Below, piece by piece: positions 4,535 to 6,309 of a stretch of DNA of 6,309 bases. Numbering within the stretch: position 1 is the first letter of the stretch; each line of letters begins with the position of its first letter. This stretch comes from VYDC01 sp034420495 (GTDB lineage: Bacteria > Chloroflexota > Dehalococcoidia > UBA2979): the NCBI GenBank assembly GCA_034420495.1, contig DAOULG010000144.1:1-6309 (forward strand), written 5' to 3'. The translations under genes were made by a program, and so were the position numbers. The notes beneath the pieces are model-generated. The model did not search any database. It had not been told where the DNA came from and saw only the letters and a program-made list of their open reading frames with translations.

Positions 4535-6289
4535 TCATCGGTCCCCGGATGTGGCCCCGGCCTCGTCGATCAGGCCGTGGACGTGCCCGCTCCGGGCCGC
4601 GTGCCGCCGCTCGGCGACCACCAGCACGGGCATCCGAGCCGACCACGCGCACGCCGCCCGCCTGACGCGGTGCTCAGCGCGCTGGTCGCTGCACACGAAG
4701 AGCAGCGCCGGCTCGGCCGGGAAGTCGTGCTCCCACTCCCGCGCCGCGTAGTACCGGCGGTACCCCTCGAACTTCGCGCGGTAGTTCCCCGGGTCGAGCG
4801 TCCCGCGGTCGTACTCGAGGAGGAACGGCCGCAGCTCCCCGCCACGCGCGAGCACGCCGGAGGCGTCCGGGCGGATCCAGGCGGCCCTCCCCTGCTCCGC
4901 CGCGAAGCGGCGCGTCGCCTCCGCCTCGTTGCGCCACTCGGCGAGGCGCCAGCCCGACTCCCGGGCGTCGAGCGCGAGCCGGGCGGCGACGCGGTTCACG
5001 CCGAGCGCGTGCTCGCGGTGCCGGACGGCGCCGCCGCCGGACGGCTGCTTCGCGGAGAGGAAGGTCACTCCCCCGTACCGCGCGAAGACGGCCGGGGGTA
5101 CGCCGGCCCGCGCCGCGATGGAGCGCATCCCCAGCTCCGTGAGCAGGTACCGGGACTCGCCGCCCTCGTTCTCCCCGGGCGGGTCGGCGTCCGTACGGAT
5201 CGCGCCGCAGCTCGCGAGCCGCTCGAGGCGCCGCCCGACCACTCCCGCGGGCTCGCCCGTGAGCGTCGCGAGCTCGGCACGGCCCAGGAGCGGGTGCCGC
5301 GCCACCCACTCCATGAGGGTCTTCTCGGCCGCGGTGGTCGCGAGCGCGAGGCCGGCAAGGCGTTGCCATGCCGGTCCCGCCGGCGCGCCGGCCGCCCCGG
5401 CAAGCGCGCGGACGGCGCTCCGCGGCGGAGACGCATAGCTCTCGAGGGCCCGCTCGAACCGGACCGCGTCCACCGCCGGCGCCGCGCCCCACCCGAGCTG
5501 CTCGACGATCGCGGCCGGCGCGCGGCCGGGCCGCCACCACCGGGCGTCGCCGGCCCCTGCCCCGTCCAGCTCCTCGCGCGTCGTGAAAAGCACGTCGAGG
5601 CGCCCGGCGTCCCGCTTCTCGAGCGCCTCCTCCCACACCCGCAACTCCCCGCCGGAGGAGCAGATCACGAGCACGGCTGGCAGGCCCTCCCGGCCCCACC
5701 GACGGCCGGCGCGGACGCTCGCCGCGAGCCAGCCCCCGAGACGCCTGCGGCGTTGGATGTCCGGTGCCGCCGGGCGGTCCCAGGCGACGAGAAAGGGAGC
5801 GTGGAGCGGACCCGAGCGGAGGCAGCCGTAGCCGTCGACGCCGGGGAGCCACCAGCGCTCAGCCGGGGGCAGCGCGAGCGGGAGGGACCTGGCGTCGGCG
5901 AGGCGGGCGACGCCGGAGCGCCGTAGGTCGGCGGCGAGTTCGGCGAGCAGGCCATTCACAGCGCAGGCGATCTCGAGCCGGGCGATGCGCCCCGCGAGAT
6001 CCCGCGGGCGCGCCGGGACGGCGCCCGCCAGCGAGGCGGGATCCCGTCCGCAGGCGGCCGCCAGCGCCGGCGCCGCCTCGGCGCGCAGGAGGGCGAGCCT
6101 CCGCGGCGCGAGCTCGGGCGACGCCGCCGCGACGGTCTCGACCCACCCCCGGGCGGAGAGCAGATGGACGAGCCGGGGGGCGTCGTCCTCGTCGACGCCG
6201 AGCAGCCCGGCGAGCTCCGGCTCGCCGCAGAGCGGGAGGCGCGCGACCCACTCGAGCGCCCGCTGAAGCCGCGCAGCCTCGTCACGCAT
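4535..6289 (-). CDS. Replication-relaxation family protein with two tandem winged-helix/relaxation units
   Basis: 584 residues, about twice the size I expect for a single-unit member of the Replic_Relax family, which is associated with plasmid replication and DNA relaxation and is common in conjugative elements. C-terminal unit: winged helix (322-365, LMEWVARHPLLGRAELATLT), LTELGMRSIAARAGVPP (383-399), HREHALGVNRVAARL (424-438), FLLEYDRGT (489-497) followed by Lys506 in YRAKFEGY, then ALLFVCSDQR (528-537). This unit carries the family signature. N-terminal unit repeats the order: winged helix (8-52, ALEWVARLPLCGEPELAGLL), FLVAWDRPA (166-174) and PAVLVICSS (204-212), but with Glu changed to Ala and the GT lost. 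No membrane segment; cytosolic DNA-binding role inferred. It stands 145 bp upstream of the excisionase-like gene on the same strand. The ATG at 6289 has only a G-rich, weak SD, and the frame stays open to the window edge at 6309, so the true start could lie further upstream. Confidence 0.88.
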   Translation of the reverse strand: MRDEAARLQRALEWVARLPLCGEPELAGLLGVDEDDAPRLVHLLSARGWVETVAAASPELAPRRLALLRAEAAPALAAACGRDPASLAGAVPARPRDLAGRIARLEIACAVNGLLAELAADLRRSGVARLADARSLPLALPPAERWWLPGVDGYGCLRSGPLHAPFLVAWDRPAAPDIQRRRRLGGWLAASVRAGRRWGREGLPAVLVICSSGGELRVWEEALEKRDAGRLDVLFTTREELDGAGAGDARWWRPGRAPAAIVEQLGWGAAPAVDAVRFERALESYASPPRSAVRALAGAAGAPAGPAWQRLAGLALATTAAEKTLMEWVARHPLLGRAELATLTGEPAGVVGRRLERLASCGAIRTDADPPGENEGGESRYLLTELGMRSIAARAGVPPAVFARYGGVTFLSAKQPSGGGAVRHREHALGVNRVAARLALDARESGWRLAEWRNEAEATRRFAAEQGRAAWIRPDASGVLARGGELRPFLLEYDRGTLDPGNYRAKFEGYRRYYAAREWEHDFPAEPALLFVCSDQRAEHRVRRAACAWSARMPVLVVAERRHAARSGHVHGLIDEAGATSGDR

Positions 6290-6309
6290 GGCGCCCCCCG
6301 CCGTGGCCG

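Larger units (their letters stand above)
2930..6309 (-). mobile_element. Recombination/mobilisation end of an integrative element (ICE or IME), right side beyond the window
   Basis: Three co-directional genes, a replication-relaxation protein, an HTH_17 excisionase-like protein and a tyrosine integrase, form a typical terminal block of integrative conjugative elements in high-GC Gram-positive and related bacteria. The left limit given is only the point just past the integrase 3' end; the real att junction is not located. No tRNA gene is seen nearby. Conjugation genes (coupling protein, VirB4-like ATPase) would be expected past 6309 if this is an ICE rather than a smaller mobilisable island. 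Confidence 0.6.

Noticed and set aside
2962..4665. 567-codon + strand open frame opposite the integrase and excisionase-like genes
   Set aside because: The integrase has full catalytic motifs on the - strand; the + strand product is Arg/Pro-rich low-complexity, typical of a shadow frame.
4577..5926. 449-codon + strand open frame opposite the replication-relaxation gene
   Set aside because: Family motifs and internal duplication are on the - strand; this product is Arg/Pro/Glu-rich with no domain pattern.
1..6309. CRISPR array
   Set aside because: No regularly spaced direct repeats of 20-40 bp were seen.

Overview
The window comes from a high-GC bacterium with strong Shine-Dalgarno sites. 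An actinobacterial (for example Thermoleophilia-like) or Chloroflexota host would fit, but nothing here fixes the taxon. It has two halves of different character.

Left half (1-1752, + strand): the 3' end of one gene followed by two complete genes, packed with an ATGA overlap and a 1-bp gap, so almost certainly one operon whose promoter and first gene(s) lie upstream of the window. All three proteins are diverged copies of one another. Each complete copy appears to consist of two related modules joined by a linker with a PGDxWxGP-type motif, and the modules centre on a strand motif of the form (G)G-x-F-x-INE-x-G-Q-[VI]-[IL]-VP. I do not recognise the family, and this tandem array is the best candidate in the window for something undescribed.

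Middle (1753-2946): a non-coding stretch rich in dyads and short repeats (about 1820-1982), probably including a terminator shared by convergent units; a small coiled-coil protein gene on the - strand (1998-2234); about 500 bp without an intact gene that appears to hold a frame-broken gene remnant; and a small + strand gene (2744-2929) for a 61-residue protein of unknown function.

Right half (2947-6309, - strand): a recombination and mobilisation module read in the order replication-relaxation protein, excisionase-like MerR/HTH_17 protein, tyrosine integrase. All integrase catalytic residues are present. The replication-relaxation protein is unusual in carrying two tandem copies of winged helix plus relaxation domain, the first with a degraded signature. 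This is the usual terminal block of an integrative and conjugative (or mobilisable) element; conjugation genes would be expected beyond position 6309, and the element's left junction near or left of the integrase 3' end. No tRNA and no convincing att repeat were found. Whether the paralog operon is cargo of the element or lies in flanking chromosome cannot be decided from this window.
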